Shown: positions 16,514-26,467, counted from the stretch's first letter. The stretch: DNA of 64,000 nt from Sporohalobacter salinus (GCF_016908635.1 NZ_JAFBEG010000007.1:1-64000); one strand, 5' to 3'. Notes: generated by a model not told the origin, from the letters alone. Made by a program: numbers and translations.

Positions 16514-17758
16514 ATGAGATGGAGTAATATTTTTAATAAATCAGAAACTTATTTGGAAGTGGGAGAAGAACAAATTCAATTGGTGCAAAGTAAAGCAGGA
16601 GAAATAGTTAGTAATCAATCTTTTGAGCGCCAAACAGAAGAGTTAAGTCCTTACTTAAATAAACTTAAGGACTTTCCTCAGCAAGTTACATTATTAATAC
16701 CAGCGGTTAAAACTTTTACTAGAGTTTTAGATTTGCCGCGGGAAGCAAAAGAAAGATTAGCAGAGATTATTCACTTTCAATTTTTAGAGCAACTGCCTTG
16801 TGCTGCAGATGATTTATATTTTACTTATTATATAGCACGAGAAGAGGAAACAAGGATTAAAGTATTAGCTTGTGCAGTAGTTAAAGAATATGTAGATCAG
16901 ATGATTGGTTTGTGCCAACAAGCGGAAGTAGAGGTTGCATCTATTGTACCTGCCCCCTTAGTCTTTTATTTACTGCATCAAAATTCACCTGCTGATAGAG
17001 AGAAAATGTTATATGTGGATTCGGGATTGGATTATTTCAATTTTACTTTTTTAAGCACTGATAATATTTATATTAGGAGTAGTAAAATTAAAGATATCAA
17101 AGAGACTTTATTTTATTTGGATCAAGAATATAATTTAGAAGCTATTAACCCCAGTTTATTGAATCAAGAAGAAATTGATTTTGTTAAAGAAACTCAGGAA
17201 CGGCCTTCTGAATTTTGGTTTAAAATTAATGAAGCAGCCGAAATAATATCTAAACAGCCATTAATTGATTCGTCAGAGCAAGTTAAAAGTGGATTTTGGA
17301 AAAAAGTTGTAATTACTGCTTCGGTATTAGGATTAGTACTTATAATTAATTTTATTTTTCAGTGGAATTTAAAACAGCAAAGGCTGAATGATTTAGAAAG
17401 AAAATTGAACCAAGTCCAACCTGCAGTAAGAAGAGTCAATCAATTAAAGCAGCAAATTTTCACAAGCAGAAAAAAGATGGATAATATGGAGAAAGAAATA
17501 AATTGGCGTAATAGCTATTTACCTTGGTTACAGGAGTTAGCTAAGATTTTAGGATCAGAAGTAAGAATTAAGAAAATTAATTTCAAAAATGATCAATTGG
17601 TATTATTATCAGGAATTGCTCCATCGGCTAGTAAAGTGATGGATAGTTTAGAGCACTCGCCATATTTTGAAAATTTAAGTTTTTCCGGTAATATTGAAAA
17701 TTTAGCTGAGGGAGAAAGATTTAAGATTGTAGGTGATTTGGATAGTGAAATTAAATAA
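16514..17758 (+). CDS. gspL: GspL-like protein (PilM-PilN type fusion)
   Basis: 414 residues from ATG at 16514, 7 bases after GGAGGGG; an in-frame start 27 bases earlier overlaps gspJ and lacks such a site. The cytoplasmic part (1-250) has an actin-like fold similar to PilM/GspL (VTLLIPAVKTFTRVLDLP, IHFQFLEQLPCAADDLYFTY, MLYVDSGLDYFNFTFL). One membrane helix follows (about 262-280), then a coiled coil with LNQVQPAVRRVNQLKQQI and a ferredoxin-like PilN domain. GspL recruits GspE to the membrane. It overlaps the next gene by a few codons. Confidence 0.78.
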   Translation: MRWSNIFNKSETYLEVGEEQIQLVQSKAGEIVSNQSFERQTEELSPYLNKLKDFPQQVTLLIPAVKTFTRVLDLPREAKERLAEIIHFQFLEQLPCAADDLYFTYYIAREEETRIKVLACAVVKEYVDQMIGLCQQAEVEVASIVPAPLVFYLLHQNSPADREKMLYVDSGLDYFNFTFLSTDNIYIRSSKIKDIKETLFYLDQEYNLEAINPSLLNQEEIDFVKETQERPSEFWFKINEAAEIISKQPLIDSSEQVKSGFWKKVVITASVLGLVLIINFIFQWNLKQQRLNDLERKLNQVQPAVRRVNQLKQQIFTSRKKMDNMEKEINWRNSYLPWLQELAKILGSEVRIKKINFKNDQLVLLSGIAPSASKVMDSLEHSPYFENLSFSGNIENLAEGERFKIVGDLDSEIK

Positions 17759-18329
17759 GAGAGAGTTTAGATTATTGATTTTAGCAGTTATAATTGTGGG
17801 CGGTGGTTCTCTAATTAAATGGGGGATTTTGCCTGTGGTAGTACAGTATCAAACTATGGAACAAAAAGTAAAAATGAAAGAACAAAAGTGGGAGAATAAA
17901 CAAAGACTGCTAAAGAAAAGAGAAAAATATAAGAAAACTTTGGAACAGACTAAAGGAGAAGTTAAACAGTTAAATTCATTAATTTTTACAGGAGATATTA
18001 ATCAAGCTCAGTTAAGGGCTTTAGAAATTTTAGATCATCAGCTTAAGAAAAGCGGTATAAAAGTTGATAGTAAGAGTGTTCGTGTGGTAGAAAAGGAAGA
18101 TGTTAATTATAAAGTAATGGTTTATGATTTTTCTTTGCAGGGTTATTTTAATCAGTTAATAGAGTTTTTAAATAATATAAATCGTAATCAACAGTTATTG
18201 ATGATTAATAAATTGCAGTTGCGGAGAAATAATGAAGAAACTAAGCAATTGCAGATTAATTTAGGATTAAAGATAATTGTTAAATCACAAGGTATTAGTG
18301 TTGAAAACAGAGACTTAGCGGACAAATAA
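17745..18329 (+). CDS. gspM: GspM/PilO-like inner-membrane protein
   Basis: 194 residues from GTG at 17745 (AGGTGA 8 bases upstream); a GTG four codons earlier is also open. One N-terminal membrane helix (about 8-25) is followed by a long basic coiled coil (WENKQRLLKKREKYKKTLE) and a C-terminal ferredoxin-like domain (YKVMVYDFSLQGYFNQLIEF, LMINKLQLRRNNEE). This is the layout of GspM and PilO, which pair with GspL and PilN in the platform. Identification rests on layout and position. Confidence 0.72.
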   Translation: MKLNKREFRLLILAVIIVGGGSLIKWGILPVVVQYQTMEQKVKMKEQKWENKQRLLKKREKYKKTLEQTKGEVKQLNSLIFTGDINQAQLRALEILDHQLKKSGIKVDSKSVRVVEKEDVNYKVMVYDFSLQGYFNQLIEFLNNINRNQQLLMINKLQLRRNNEETKQLQINLGLKIIVKSQGISVENRDLADK

Positions 18330-18342
18330 AGGAGAGATATTT

Positions 18343-20124
18343 GTGAAAAGAAGATTAATGATATCAGTAATATTAGTTTTAATGATAGTAAGTTTAATTT
18401 CACAAAATGGACTAGCCAAAAATGATAAATTGGTTACTGTACAGGTTAGAAGAGTAGAAATCACAGATGTATTGACAATGATTACAGACCAATTGGGGAT
18501 AAATATGGTGCCTGATGAAACTGTCAAAGGAAAAGTTAGCCTTAATTTAAAAGAGGTTGAACTAAAACAAGTATTAGAAGTATTAAATAAGGTGTATGGT
18601 TACCGCTTTAATCAAGTTAGTAAAAAAATCTATTTAGTTAGTAAAAAACAGCCAAAAGATAAAATAAAAGCTAGGGTAAAGAACAATCAATTGACTTTAC
18701 ATGTTCAAAAGAGAGAGATTAGAAAAGTATTAAAGAAAATTTCTAAGCAAGCTGATATTAATTTGATTATGGATGATAAAGTAACTGGGGTGGTGTCAAT
18801 TGATTTTGAAAGTGTTCCTTTAGATTTAGGGTTAATTAATTTATTACAGGCAAATGGTTTTTCTTTAAGTAAAAGTAATAATATTTATCGAGTTAATAAG
18901 GCAGGAGACAATAAAAGAGATAATAATCTATCTGTTTCTGTGGTAGATGGAAAGGTATCAATAGATGTAAAAGGTGCTAATATAGTGAAAGTTTTACGGA
19001 ATATGTTTAGCCTAGCAGATAAGGATATGGTTTTATTTGGTCAATTAAGAGGTAGAATTGATTTAAAGTTAAAAAAAGTAAGTATTGAGGAAGCATTAGA
19101 TATCCTTTTATCAGGAACTAGGTTTACTTATAGAAAAAAAGAAGGACGTTATTATATTGGAGATAAGAATCCTAATAATCCTGCGTCTTCCTTATTTACT
19201 GTTACGAAATTAATTCCAATTGAGCATGTTAAAGTTACTCAAGTACCAAAATTATTACCTAATTCAACTCGTAATGTAGAAGTTAAAGTTCTTAAGAAAC
19301 AGAATGCTATTTTAGCTACTGGTACGACTCAAGATATTAAAAATTTAAAGAGCTGTATTTCTAGAATAGATAGAAAGATTCCTCAAATTGTAGTTGATGC
19401 TTTGATTATTGAGGTTTCTCGTAATAATCAGCAAGACCCAATGTACAAATTAGGGATGGACTATGATAATGAAGATGGGACTACCTCATTTGATAGTAGT
19501 TTAGGTAAATTAACTTATAAGTCAGTATTAGATTTGCCGTCTGATTTTTATTTAAAAATTCAATCTTTAGTTAATAAAGGACAGGCTACTATTAAAGCTA
19601 ATCCTAACATTACTACTTTGAATGGTCAGGAAGCAAATATAAATGTAGGAATGGTACAGTACTATAAGACAACTAGATATGATGAAGATGATAATACAGA
19701 AGTGGATGAATACCAAAGTGTTGATGCCGGAGTAAATTTAAGTGTTACTCCTTGGGTGGGGAGCTCAGGAGAAATTAATCTTGAGTTAGAACCATCAGTC
19801 AGTAATATTAGTGGTGCCTCAGCAGAAGGGCCCCCTGAAATTAGTGAGCGAGAAGTTAGTACTAATGTGCGAGTTAAAGATGGAGAAACAATAGTTATTG
19901 GAGGATTAATCCAGGATGTAGGTTCAGAATCAGTTTCAAAAGTGCCAGTGTTAGGAGATATTCCTATTTTGGGAAGATTATTCATATCTGAAAATAACGA
20001 TGTAGATAAAAGAGAATTGATTATTTATATTACTCCACATATTTTAGGAAATCAAAGTCAAAAAGCTGAAGAAAGTAAGAAGAAAATGTTAGAGAAAGCA
20101 AATCAGAGAATAGAGGATAAGTAA
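18343..20124 (+). CDS. gspD: Type II secretion secretin GspD
   Basis: 593 residues, GTG start behind GGAGA. A signal peptide ends near GLA (residue 25). Three successive N0/STN-like modules are visible (about 30-105, 115-187 and 197-278), then one secretin_N module (about 288-345) and the C-terminal secretin barrel (about 350-575) with the signature VPVLGDIPILGRLF. The protein forms the outer-membrane exit channel, so its presence implies a second membrane. Tandem STN-like modules are more typical of PilQ-like secretins than of classic GspD. No pilotin gene or TonB-like anchor is seen nearby. Confidence 0.92.
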   Translation: MKRRLMISVILVLMIVSLISQNGLAKNDKLVTVQVRRVEITDVLTMITDQLGINMVPDETVKGKVSLNLKEVELKQVLEVLNKVYGYRFNQVSKKIYLVSKKQPKDKIKARVKNNQLTLHVQKREIRKVLKKISKQADINLIMDDKVTGVVSIDFESVPLDLGLINLLQANGFSLSKSNNIYRVNKAGDNKRDNNLSVSVVDGKVSIDVKGANIVKVLRNMFSLADKDMVLFGQLRGRIDLKLKKVSIEEALDILLSGTRFTYRKKEGRYYIGDKNPNNPASSLFTVTKLIPIEHVKVTQVPKLLPNSTRNVEVKVLKKQNAILATGTTQDIKNLKSCISRIDRKIPQIVVDALIIEVSRNNQQDPMYKLGMDYDNEDGTTSFDSSLGKLTYKSVLDLPSDFYLKIQSLVNKGQATIKANPNITTLNGQEANINVGMVQYYKTTRYDEDDNTEVDEYQSVDAGVNLSVTPWVGSSGEINLELEPSVSNISGASAEGPPEISEREVSTNVRVKDGETIVIGGLIQDVGSESVSKVPVLGDIPILGRLFISENNDVDKRELIIYITPHILGNQSQKAEESKKKMLEKANQRIEDK

Positions 20125-20149
20125 ACTTGAAAATTAAGGAGATGAAAAA

Positions 20150-20192
20150 TAAAAAACAGGGGATAATAATTTTCCTCTGTTTTTTATTTTTT
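20150..20192 (+). terminator. Intrinsic terminator ending the secretion operon
   Basis: AAAAAACAGGGGA pairs with TTCCTCTGTTTTTT, followed by ATTTTTTT. Confidence 0.85.
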
Positions 20193-20209
20193 TAATTATT
20201 ATATATTAA

Positions 20210-21571
20210 CTGAGTTTAAAAGTAGAAAATAAAACAACACTGGATACAATTAATTATCAAGCAACTATTCCTGAATTAGCTAGTAAAAGAATTTCGATTT
20301 CGTATGTGGCAGCAACAGAAGAAGATGCAGAGACTATTAAATCTTATTTACCTGATAGTTTACCAGCTCATTTAATTGATGTTAAACCACAGATACGAAT
20401 TGATGGAGAAGTAAAAGCAACTGGAGATGCAGTAACAATGGGAGCCAGACAGAATTTCCAGATGAACTTCTCTTATCCGGATCAAATAGGTATGGGCAGT
20501 GATACAATTAATAATGAAGTTACTGCAGGAGCGCAGTATGTAGTTACTCTTGATACAGGGAGAGTAAGTCAAAAACAAGCTAAGTTAAAAGAAACAAAGC
20601 AAAATTTAGAGAATGAGAATTTTGATCAAGTTCAATCAGAAGCTTTAACAGGTGATATTTTGCATACAATTGGATTATCTTATTTTGCTGAATTGGATAT
20701 GTTTGGTAGTTTGCTAGAACAAAATCATAAAGTAAAAGCAACGCGGATAACTTCGGTAGCGATAACAGCAGCAAAGTTAAATGTAAGTTATATGTTTGGT
20801 CAACCGCGGACTGCTTCGCCAGGTGGATTGTCAATTGATGTAGACCGAGATTTAAATGTTGTAAAAAGTGTAATGGGTGATAATGAGAAAGAAAAGTCTT
20901 ATAATAAGACTACTGGGATGATTAGCTCTTATCTTGAGAAAAGTATATTTGAACAGACCTTTGGGGGCGAAGCTGTTAGTACAATGCATATTATTAATCA
21001 TGCAAATCAAAACGGAATCAAGGTTTATACTATTAATCAAGATAATGTTGATAGTGTCTTACATCAGTTAGAGTATAGTGCAGATAAGAAGCAAAATTTT
21101 AGAAACCTGATTAATAAAGGTAAAGTAATTACTGTGCCTAAGAAGGAAGTAACAATCAATGGCTGGCAAGGAACTGGTTATATAGTAGAGAATCCTGATG
21201 ATGGTACGGCAGCTTATATGATTAGTGGTGGATTGAATGGGGGTCAAATGACTATTCCACAGGTATTAGCATTAACTGTGGCTATAGTTTGTTTCTCTAT
21301 TCTTGCAAGTTTTGCTGTTGTTGGGTTGATAGCTAATATTCCAACTATACTTGGAGGATTAGCAACAGCAATGGGCTATGAAACGATAAAATTATTACTT
21401 TTTGATGTTGCTTTCAATAGGGGTAACAAAAGCCTTAAATCAATTATGGCATCCTTATAGCAGGTAAAAATCTCAAGGATATACTTGGCTGGCTTATACC
21501 CGGCTTGATAATGGGGCCATTTGGTGTAGGAGGAATACTTGATTTTTTATCTTTAAAAAATTAGAGTATAA
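20210..21571 (+). pseudogene. C-terminal fragment of a large exported transglutaminase/toxin-like protein
   Basis: An open frame runs from 20210 to 21460 without a convincing start; the first usable codon, GTG at 20306, has no ribosome binding site. The text resembles the mid-to-C-terminal region of very large exported proteins that carry transglutaminase domains: DSLPAHLIDVKPQIRIDGEV, then LSYFAELDMFGSLLEQN, TASPGGLSIDVDRDL, VYTINQDNVDSVLHQL, NGWQGTGYIVENPDDGTAAY and ISGGLNGG. A hydrophobic segment follows (about 21270-21370). After the stop at 21458 a shifted frame continues with IAGKNLKDILGWLIPGLIMG and ends at 21571, so the 3' end also looks frameshifted. The N-terminal part is missing. 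Probably not functional. Confidence 0.6.
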
Positions 21572-21650
21572 TTTTAAACCTAAAAAATATCAATATGCAT
21601 AATTTTAAAGTCAATAAGAATACGATTTTGGTTAAAAAGGTGGTTACAAT

Positions 21651-21860
21651 ATGATGAAAAATAAAATAGTTTTTATTATAGTAAGTGCTTTTATATTAAT
21701 CGTAGGAGAGTATTTTTTAGAAAATATTTTTCAGTTAAATAACATATTTATCCTAATGTTTGGGATGGGATATTTTTGTACTTCGATTTTAATTGTAAAT
21801 AAATTATTTTCTAAAGGTATCTCTATAAAAGATAGTATTATTTTGATCATTATAATTTAG
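21651..21860 (+). CDS. Small hydrophobic protein, unknown
   Basis: 69 residues with two or three hydrophobic segments (about 6-24, 31-48 and 60-69). ATG at 21651 is preceded by AAAAAGGTGG with acceptable spacing. No family is recognised. It lies inside a relic-rich zone and could be an immunity-type membrane protein, a decayed fragment, or a chance frame in AT-rich DNA. Confidence 0.35.
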   Translation: MMKNKIVFIIVSAFILIVGEYFLENIFQLNNIFILMFGMGYFCTSILIVNKLFSKGISIKDSIILIIII

Positions 21861-22004
21861 TATAATCCCCTATTCTTTGAGAAAAAGTATCCAATTGTTT
21901 TCCAATTGTGATATTATATATGCTAGTGTTAAAATCCCAATGATATTTATTTTTATTATTACTTTTAGAAATCATGTAAATTAAAGTTTAAGTTTAACAG
22001 GGCC

Positions 22005-22190
22005 AAGCTTACAGCTTTGACTCAAGTTTCATTATTGATAGTTTTATATCGTGAGTCAGGTATTCCAATTTTATATGCTTATGAAATAGTCAGAGTTTCA
22101 ATTGAGCAGGTTAAAAATTTTTTTGGAAAGATGATTAAATTGCTTTAATTGGACAAATAGCCTTAGATTTTATGAATATAAATTAAAAAA
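22005..22190 (+). pseudogene. Possible relic of a pre-toxin region
   Basis: One frame reads TALTQVSLLIVLYRESGIPI and then LYAYEIVRVSIEQVKNFFGK before a stop. A one-base shift continues with ALIGQIALDFMNIN. The ending resembles the ALDFIPGVG-type segment that precedes toxin tips in polymorphic toxins. Fragmentary and tentative. The 784-base interval 21861-22644 holds this relic and the immunity-like relic that follows; I see nothing else in it. Confidence 0.3.
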
Positions 22191-22267
22191 AGATTATATG
22201 ATAAATTAGATCATATGCTACTTTAATATCTGAGGCTACTGACCATGTGAAGTAGAGGTGATATTAA

Positions 22268-22632
22268 ATGAGTGTAGAAATTTTAAATGGTTTTGTTGGA
22301 AAAAGATTAAAAAGAGTTAGAATACAGTCTTTTTATAGAAGGAGAATTAGAATTAAAATATAACTTGATATATTTGAAATTTGATAATTGGATTTCAGTG
22401 AGTTCAATTGATGGAAGAACTAAGGATTGCGAAGAAAAGAAACCTAAGATTAAAACTAAAGATGAGTGTTAAGGAATGTTTAAATATCCTATTAGAGATT
22501 GTTCAAACGATATTAATTTTAAGCAATTAATAAATAAAAAATTAATAGATTATAAAGAATTAGTTTGGAAGAAGATATAAACCAATGTTATGGAGTGTTT
22601 TTTTACTTTGAAAAAGTAGAAATAATTAATTG
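22268..22632 (+). pseudogene. Broken small immunity-protein-like gene
   Basis: ATG at 22268 behind GAGGTG starts MSVEILNGFVGKRLKRVRIQ and is soon out of frame. Shifted frames continue with FLIEGELELKYNLIYLKFDN and WISVSSIDGRTKDCEEK, then after a stop FKYPIRDCSNDINFKQLINK, KLIDYKELVWKKI, and finally CYGVFFYFEKVEIINC. Joined, the pieces give one protein of about 120 residues with alternating beta strands like small immunity proteins found beside polymorphic toxins. At least two frame changes and a stop are needed, so it is dead. Confidence 0.45.
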
Positions 22633-22644
22633 TTTTTGTTAAAT

Positions 22645-24750
22645 TCAAAATGGAATTTTTATTTTTTGATTTGGGTAAATTAAATTTTTATTAGGGATAT
22701 TATTTAATTTAACTAGTTTTTTAATTGTGGTATTGAAACGATTAGCAATTTGAGATAAAGTATCATTAGCTTTAACATTATAATATAAATAATTTTTATT
22801 ATGTCTGTTATTGCTTTCTTTGATTTCTAGTGTAGTTTTAGACTTTAATGTAGGGGAATTAAAGTGACTAATTGGCTCATTTTTAAGTATTTGCTGCATA
22901 TAATCTCCCCATAATTTAGATGCCTCTTGACTAGAAATAATTTCTGTATGATTATTTTGTAGTTTATATTTCATTCGTGTGGGTTTATCTTCTCCAATCC
23001 AAACGCCAGTAACTAAATTTGGGGTATAACCTATAAACCAAGCATCAGTATAATTAGAAGTAGTACCAGTTTTACCAGCTGCTGGCCTGCCAATACTGGC
23101 TTTTTGTCCAGTACTCCAGATTTGTGGATCCGGAGAAAGAACGGATTTTAACATAGTATTAACTGATTGAGTTGTTTTTTGATCTAAGACTATTTTTTGA
23201 GATGAATCATTTTTTAGAATAGTATTTCCATATTTATCGTACACTTTTAAAATGGCTGTTGGTTCTACTTTAATTCCTTGGTTAGCTAAGATTCCATAAG
23301 CTGAAGTTATTTCAAGGGGAGTTACTCCTTTAGTTAATCCTCCTAAAGCTAAGGAAAGAGTACAATCATTTTTTCTACCTTTTTCTATAATACTAGAAAT
23401 CCCCATTTTTTTAGCTGTTTCAATTGTATCTTTAATACCTACCTTTTTTAGTAATTTAACTGCCATTACATTGATTGATTTAGCTAGCCCCACTTTTAAA
23501 GTAGTTGGTCCTAGGTATTTGTCATTATAATTATGAGGCATCCAAACTTCTTTTTGCTTAGAACCTATTCGGTAAGCAGTGGGGGCATCATTGATTGTTG
23601 AGTTAGGAGAAAAATTTTCTTGAATAGCTCTAGTATATACAAAAGTTTTAAAAGCTGATCCAGGTTGTCGGTAAGCTTGAGTAGCTCGGTTATATTTATC
23701 ATTTTTTCCGCGGCCTCCAATCATTGCTTTAATATGTCCGGTTTGTGGTTCGATAGTTATAAGAGCTACTTGAGGCTGAGGAGGGGTTTGTTTTTCACTT
23801 CTATAAATTGTAGGTAGATAACTTTTAAAAGCTTGCTTGACAGTTTTTTGTGCTTTAATTTGCATATCATAATTTAATGAGGTATAGACTCTTAAACCAC
23901 CAGTATATACAGTTTGTGAACCATACATATTAATTAATTTTTTGCGAATATAACGAATAAAATGAGGGGCAGGATTTTTTCTTTGGAGACCATTTTCCAA
24001 ATTAATAGGTTTCTGTTGGAGCTTTGCGGCTTTAGATTTAGTTATATAATCATATTTAGCCATTTGACTTAAAACAATATTTCGTCTCTGTTTAGCTATT
24101 TTAGGATTATTATATGGTGAATATTGGTTTGGTGATTTTGGTAACCCAGCTAAGAGTGCGCTTTCAGTTAAAGTTAAATCTTGAAGATCCTTGTTAAAAT
24201 AATATGTAGCTGCAGTTTGCACTCCGTAAGTATTATGACCTAAATATATTTCATTTAGATAAAGTTCTAAAATTTCTTTTTTAGTATACCTTTTTTCAAG
24301 TTGGATAGCTAAATAAGCTTCTTGGATTTTGCGGCGAAAAGTTCGTTCATTAGTTAAAAAAGCATTTTTGACTAATTGTTGAGTTATAGTACTACCTCCT
24401 TCGATAATATTTCCATGGATAATATTAACTGATAAAGCTCTAATAATTCCCCAAATATCTATTCCTGAGTGTTCATAAAAGCGATTATCTTCAATAGATA
24501 TTATAGCATTTTGCAGTTTTTTTGGAATTTTAGAGATAGGAGTATAATTTCGATTTTCCTTATAAAGTCGTGCTAATAATTTACCATTTTCAGAATAGAT
24601 CATTGTTGCTTCCTTAGGTTTCCAGTGATTTTGAGATATATCAGGAGCTTGGATAATAGTTGAATTAATAAAGCTAATTCCAAAACCAATAAGGATAAAA
24701 ATTAATATTATAATACCAGTATGGAGAAAATTCTTAATTCGTTTAATCAT
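22645..24750 (-). CDS. Class A penicillin-binding protein with C-terminal LysM
   Basis: 701 residues from ATG at 24750, which follows AAAGGAGAG; an in-frame ATG 27 bases earlier lacks a site. One membrane helix (about 10-33) precedes the glycosyltransferase family 51 domain (EDNRFYEHSGID, GSTITQQLVKN, EIYLGHNTYGVQ). The transpeptidase domain follows, with SAFK in PGSAFKTFVYT, SIN in AKSINVMAVK and KTGTTSNYTDAWF. The last 45 residues form a LysM motif (NDTLSQIANRFNTTIKKLVK). The enzyme polymerises and cross-links peptidoglycan outside the cytoplasmic membrane. A LysM tail on a class A PBP is uncommon and could help it hold existing wall. Confidence 0.93.
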   Translation of the reverse strand: MIKRIKNFLHTGIIILIFILIGFGISFINSTIIQAPDISQNHWKPKEATMIYSENGKLLARLYKENRNYTPISKIPKKLQNAIISIEDNRFYEHSGIDIWGIIRALSVNIIHGNIIEGGSTITQQLVKNAFLTNERTFRRKIQEAYLAIQLEKRYTKKEILELYLNEIYLGHNTYGVQTAATYYFNKDLQDLTLTESALLAGLPKSPNQYSPYNNPKIAKQRRNIVLSQMAKYDYITKSKAAKLQQKPINLENGLQRKNPAPHFIRYIRKKLINMYGSQTVYTGGLRVYTSLNYDMQIKAQKTVKQAFKSYLPTIYRSEKQTPPQPQVALITIEPQTGHIKAMIGGRGKNDKYNRATQAYRQPGSAFKTFVYTRAIQENFSPNSTINDAPTAYRIGSKQKEVWMPHNYNDKYLGPTTLKVGLAKSINVMAVKLLKKVGIKDTIETAKKMGISSIIEKGRKNDCTLSLALGGLTKGVTPLEITSAYGILANQGIKVEPTAILKVYDKYGNTILKNDSSQKIVLDQKTTQSVNTMLKSVLSPDPQIWSTGQKASIGRPAAGKTGTTSNYTDAWFIGYTPNLVTGVWIGEDKPTRMKYKLQNNHTEIISSQEASKLWGDYMQQILKNEPISHFNSPTLKSKTTLEIKESNNRHNKNYLYYNVKANDTLSQIANRFNTTIKKLVKLNNIPNKNLIYPNQKIKIPF

Positions 24751-25116
24751 ATAATCTCTCCTTTCAGCACTTAACATTTTTATAAGAGGCTAAGTAATAT
24801 GAATTATATTAATAAATTTATATGTTAATTTATTTACAATGTTGATTTTCTTAGATGATTTATTTATTTATTTTTTTATAATTAATTTTATTAAATTATG
24901 AACTACATAAATATGTTATTAAAATTAAGCTAAGAAGAGCTTTAGAGAATTGATAAGTAAGATTATAAAATGTTTATGTAATGAAAAGAAGGTTTAATAA
25001 TATAATAAAAGAAATTAATGATATTAAGTTTTTTATAAATCTTATAATATAGTTAGAAAGTAAATAGATATTATAAGTTGTTTAATAATAGTAAGAAGTG
25101 AGGGATAATAAAAAGT
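24751..25116. other. Divergent AT-rich intergenic region
   Basis: 366 bases between the divergent penicillin-binding protein and yhaO genes, almost entirely A/T. A TATAAT at about 25045-25050 could be the -10 of a yhaO promoter, but no good -35 is at the right distance. No gene or clear structure is seen. Confidence 0.4.
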
Positions 25117-26466
25117 ATGAAATTAAAATTTATTCATGCAGCTGATATCCATTTAGGAAGCACCCTTCATTTGAGCAATCAACCTCCCAAAGAATATAAA
25201 GAATTATTTGAGGAGGCTATCTTTAATGCCTTCAAAAGAATAGTTGATAGAGCAATAAAAGAGGAGGTTGACTTTATTCTGTTAGCTGGGGATGTTTATG
25301 ATAAAGAAGAAAGATCAATTAAGGCAGATCGCTTCTTTAAACAACAGTGTCATAGGTTGAATGAAGAAGGGATTGCAGTTTACATGATTGCCGGTAACCA
25401 TGATCCCATGGAATCTTGTAGAGAAATATTTGCTTTACCGGAGAATGTTTATAATTTTAGCTCTGAGAAAGTAGAAGAAAAAGCTATTACTGACAGTAAT
25501 GATCAGATATTAGCTCAGATTCTTGGACAATCCTATCATACTAAGTTTGAATCACAAAAGATGTATTTAGATTTTTCTCCTTCTAATAAAGATAGATTTA
25601 ACATAGGTTTGCTGCATACACAGCTCGGCTCTATGAATAATAATTATGCTCCGGCTTCTAAAGCTGAACTTAAAGAAAAAAATGATATTGATTATTGGGC
25701 ATTAGGACACATACATCAATGTCGAATTGAAAATGAATTTAATCCTGTCATTGCTTATTCTGGAATTCCTCAAGGGCGAAAGTTTGGAGAAATAGGGTTA
25801 GGAGGTTGTTTGATAGTAGAAGTAGATTATAGTCATAATATAGAATATAAATTTATTCCAACCTCTTCTCTTGTCTGGAAGCGATTAGAGATAAAAATAG
25901 ATGAAGATCAGAATGATATTCCAAGTAATTTGGCAGATTTAGAAAAACTGATCAATGATAGAGTAGAGGAATTGACAGAACAGCTCCCTATAATTCCTGA
26001 AAGTTTAGAAACAACGAATGATGATTGGCAAGATTATTTTTCAGGTTATATTCTTAAGTTAGTAATTAAAGGTCGAGGAGAGATACATAAACTGTTACAA
26101 GAACAAAAAGAAGAGGCTGTTCAATATTTAATTAAGAATTTACAGCAAAGGAATTTTAGTTCGTCTTTTTTGGTTTGGGTTGATTCAATTAAGCTTAGAA
26201 CTTCAGCTTCTTTACCTGATTTTGATACATTACAACAGGAAGATGATTTAGTTTTTACAGAATTATCGAACTTATTGGATTTATGTAAAGAGAAAGAAGA
26301 GTGGAAAGATAAGTTAAAGGACGAATTAGGTGAAATCTGGACTACAGAAGTCGATCATGAAGATTTAGATCCAGAAAAATTTCAGCTTACTGATAAAATT
26401 TATAATGAAATTTTAGAAGAAGCAAAAAATTTAATAATAGAAAGAATTGTAGAAGGGAGGGATTAA
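25117..26466 (+). CDS. yhaO: YhaO/SbcD-like exonuclease subunit (Mre11 family)
   Basis: 449 residues. The metallophosphoesterase core holds all metal-binding motifs: FIHAADIHLGS, LLAGDVYDKE, IAGNHDPME and LGHIHQ. The C-terminal third (about 260-449) is acidic and helical, resembling the capping region that contacts an SMC-like partner. Mre11/SbcD enzymes are Mn-dependent double-strand exonucleases and single-strand endonucleases. The gene is followed after one base by an SMC-like ATPase gene, the same layout as Bacillus yhaO-yhaN. The start is ATG at 25117 behind a GTGAGGGA sequence. Confidence 0.87.
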   Translation: MKLKFIHAADIHLGSTLHLSNQPPKEYKELFEEAIFNAFKRIVDRAIKEEVDFILLAGDVYDKEERSIKADRFFKQQCHRLNEEGIAVYMIAGNHDPMESCREIFALPENVYNFSSEKVEEKAITDSNDQILAQILGQSYHTKFESQKMYLDFSPSNKDRFNIGLLHTQLGSMNNNYAPASKAELKEKNDIDYWALGHIHQCRIENEFNPVIAYSGIPQGRKFGEIGLGGCLIVEVDYSHNIEYKFIPTSSLVWKRLEIKIDEDQNDIPSNLADLEKLINDRVEELTEQLPIIPESLETTNDDWQDYFSGYILKLVIKGRGEIHKLLQEQKEEAVQYLIKNLQQRNFSSSFLVWVDSIKLRTSASLPDFDTLQQEDDLVFTELSNLLDLCKEKEEWKDKLKDELGEIWTTEVDHEDLDPEKFQLTDKIYNEILEEAKNLIIERIVEGRD

Positions 26467-26467
26467 A

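Noticed and set aside
17733-17744. Longer gspM start at GTG 17733
   Set aside because: The AGGTGA site overlaps it, while GTG at 17745 has proper spacing and gives a normal short n-region before the membrane helix.
19662-19985. 107-codon minus-strand open frame opposite gspD
   Set aside because: It overlaps the conserved secretin domain and shows no recognisable protein features.
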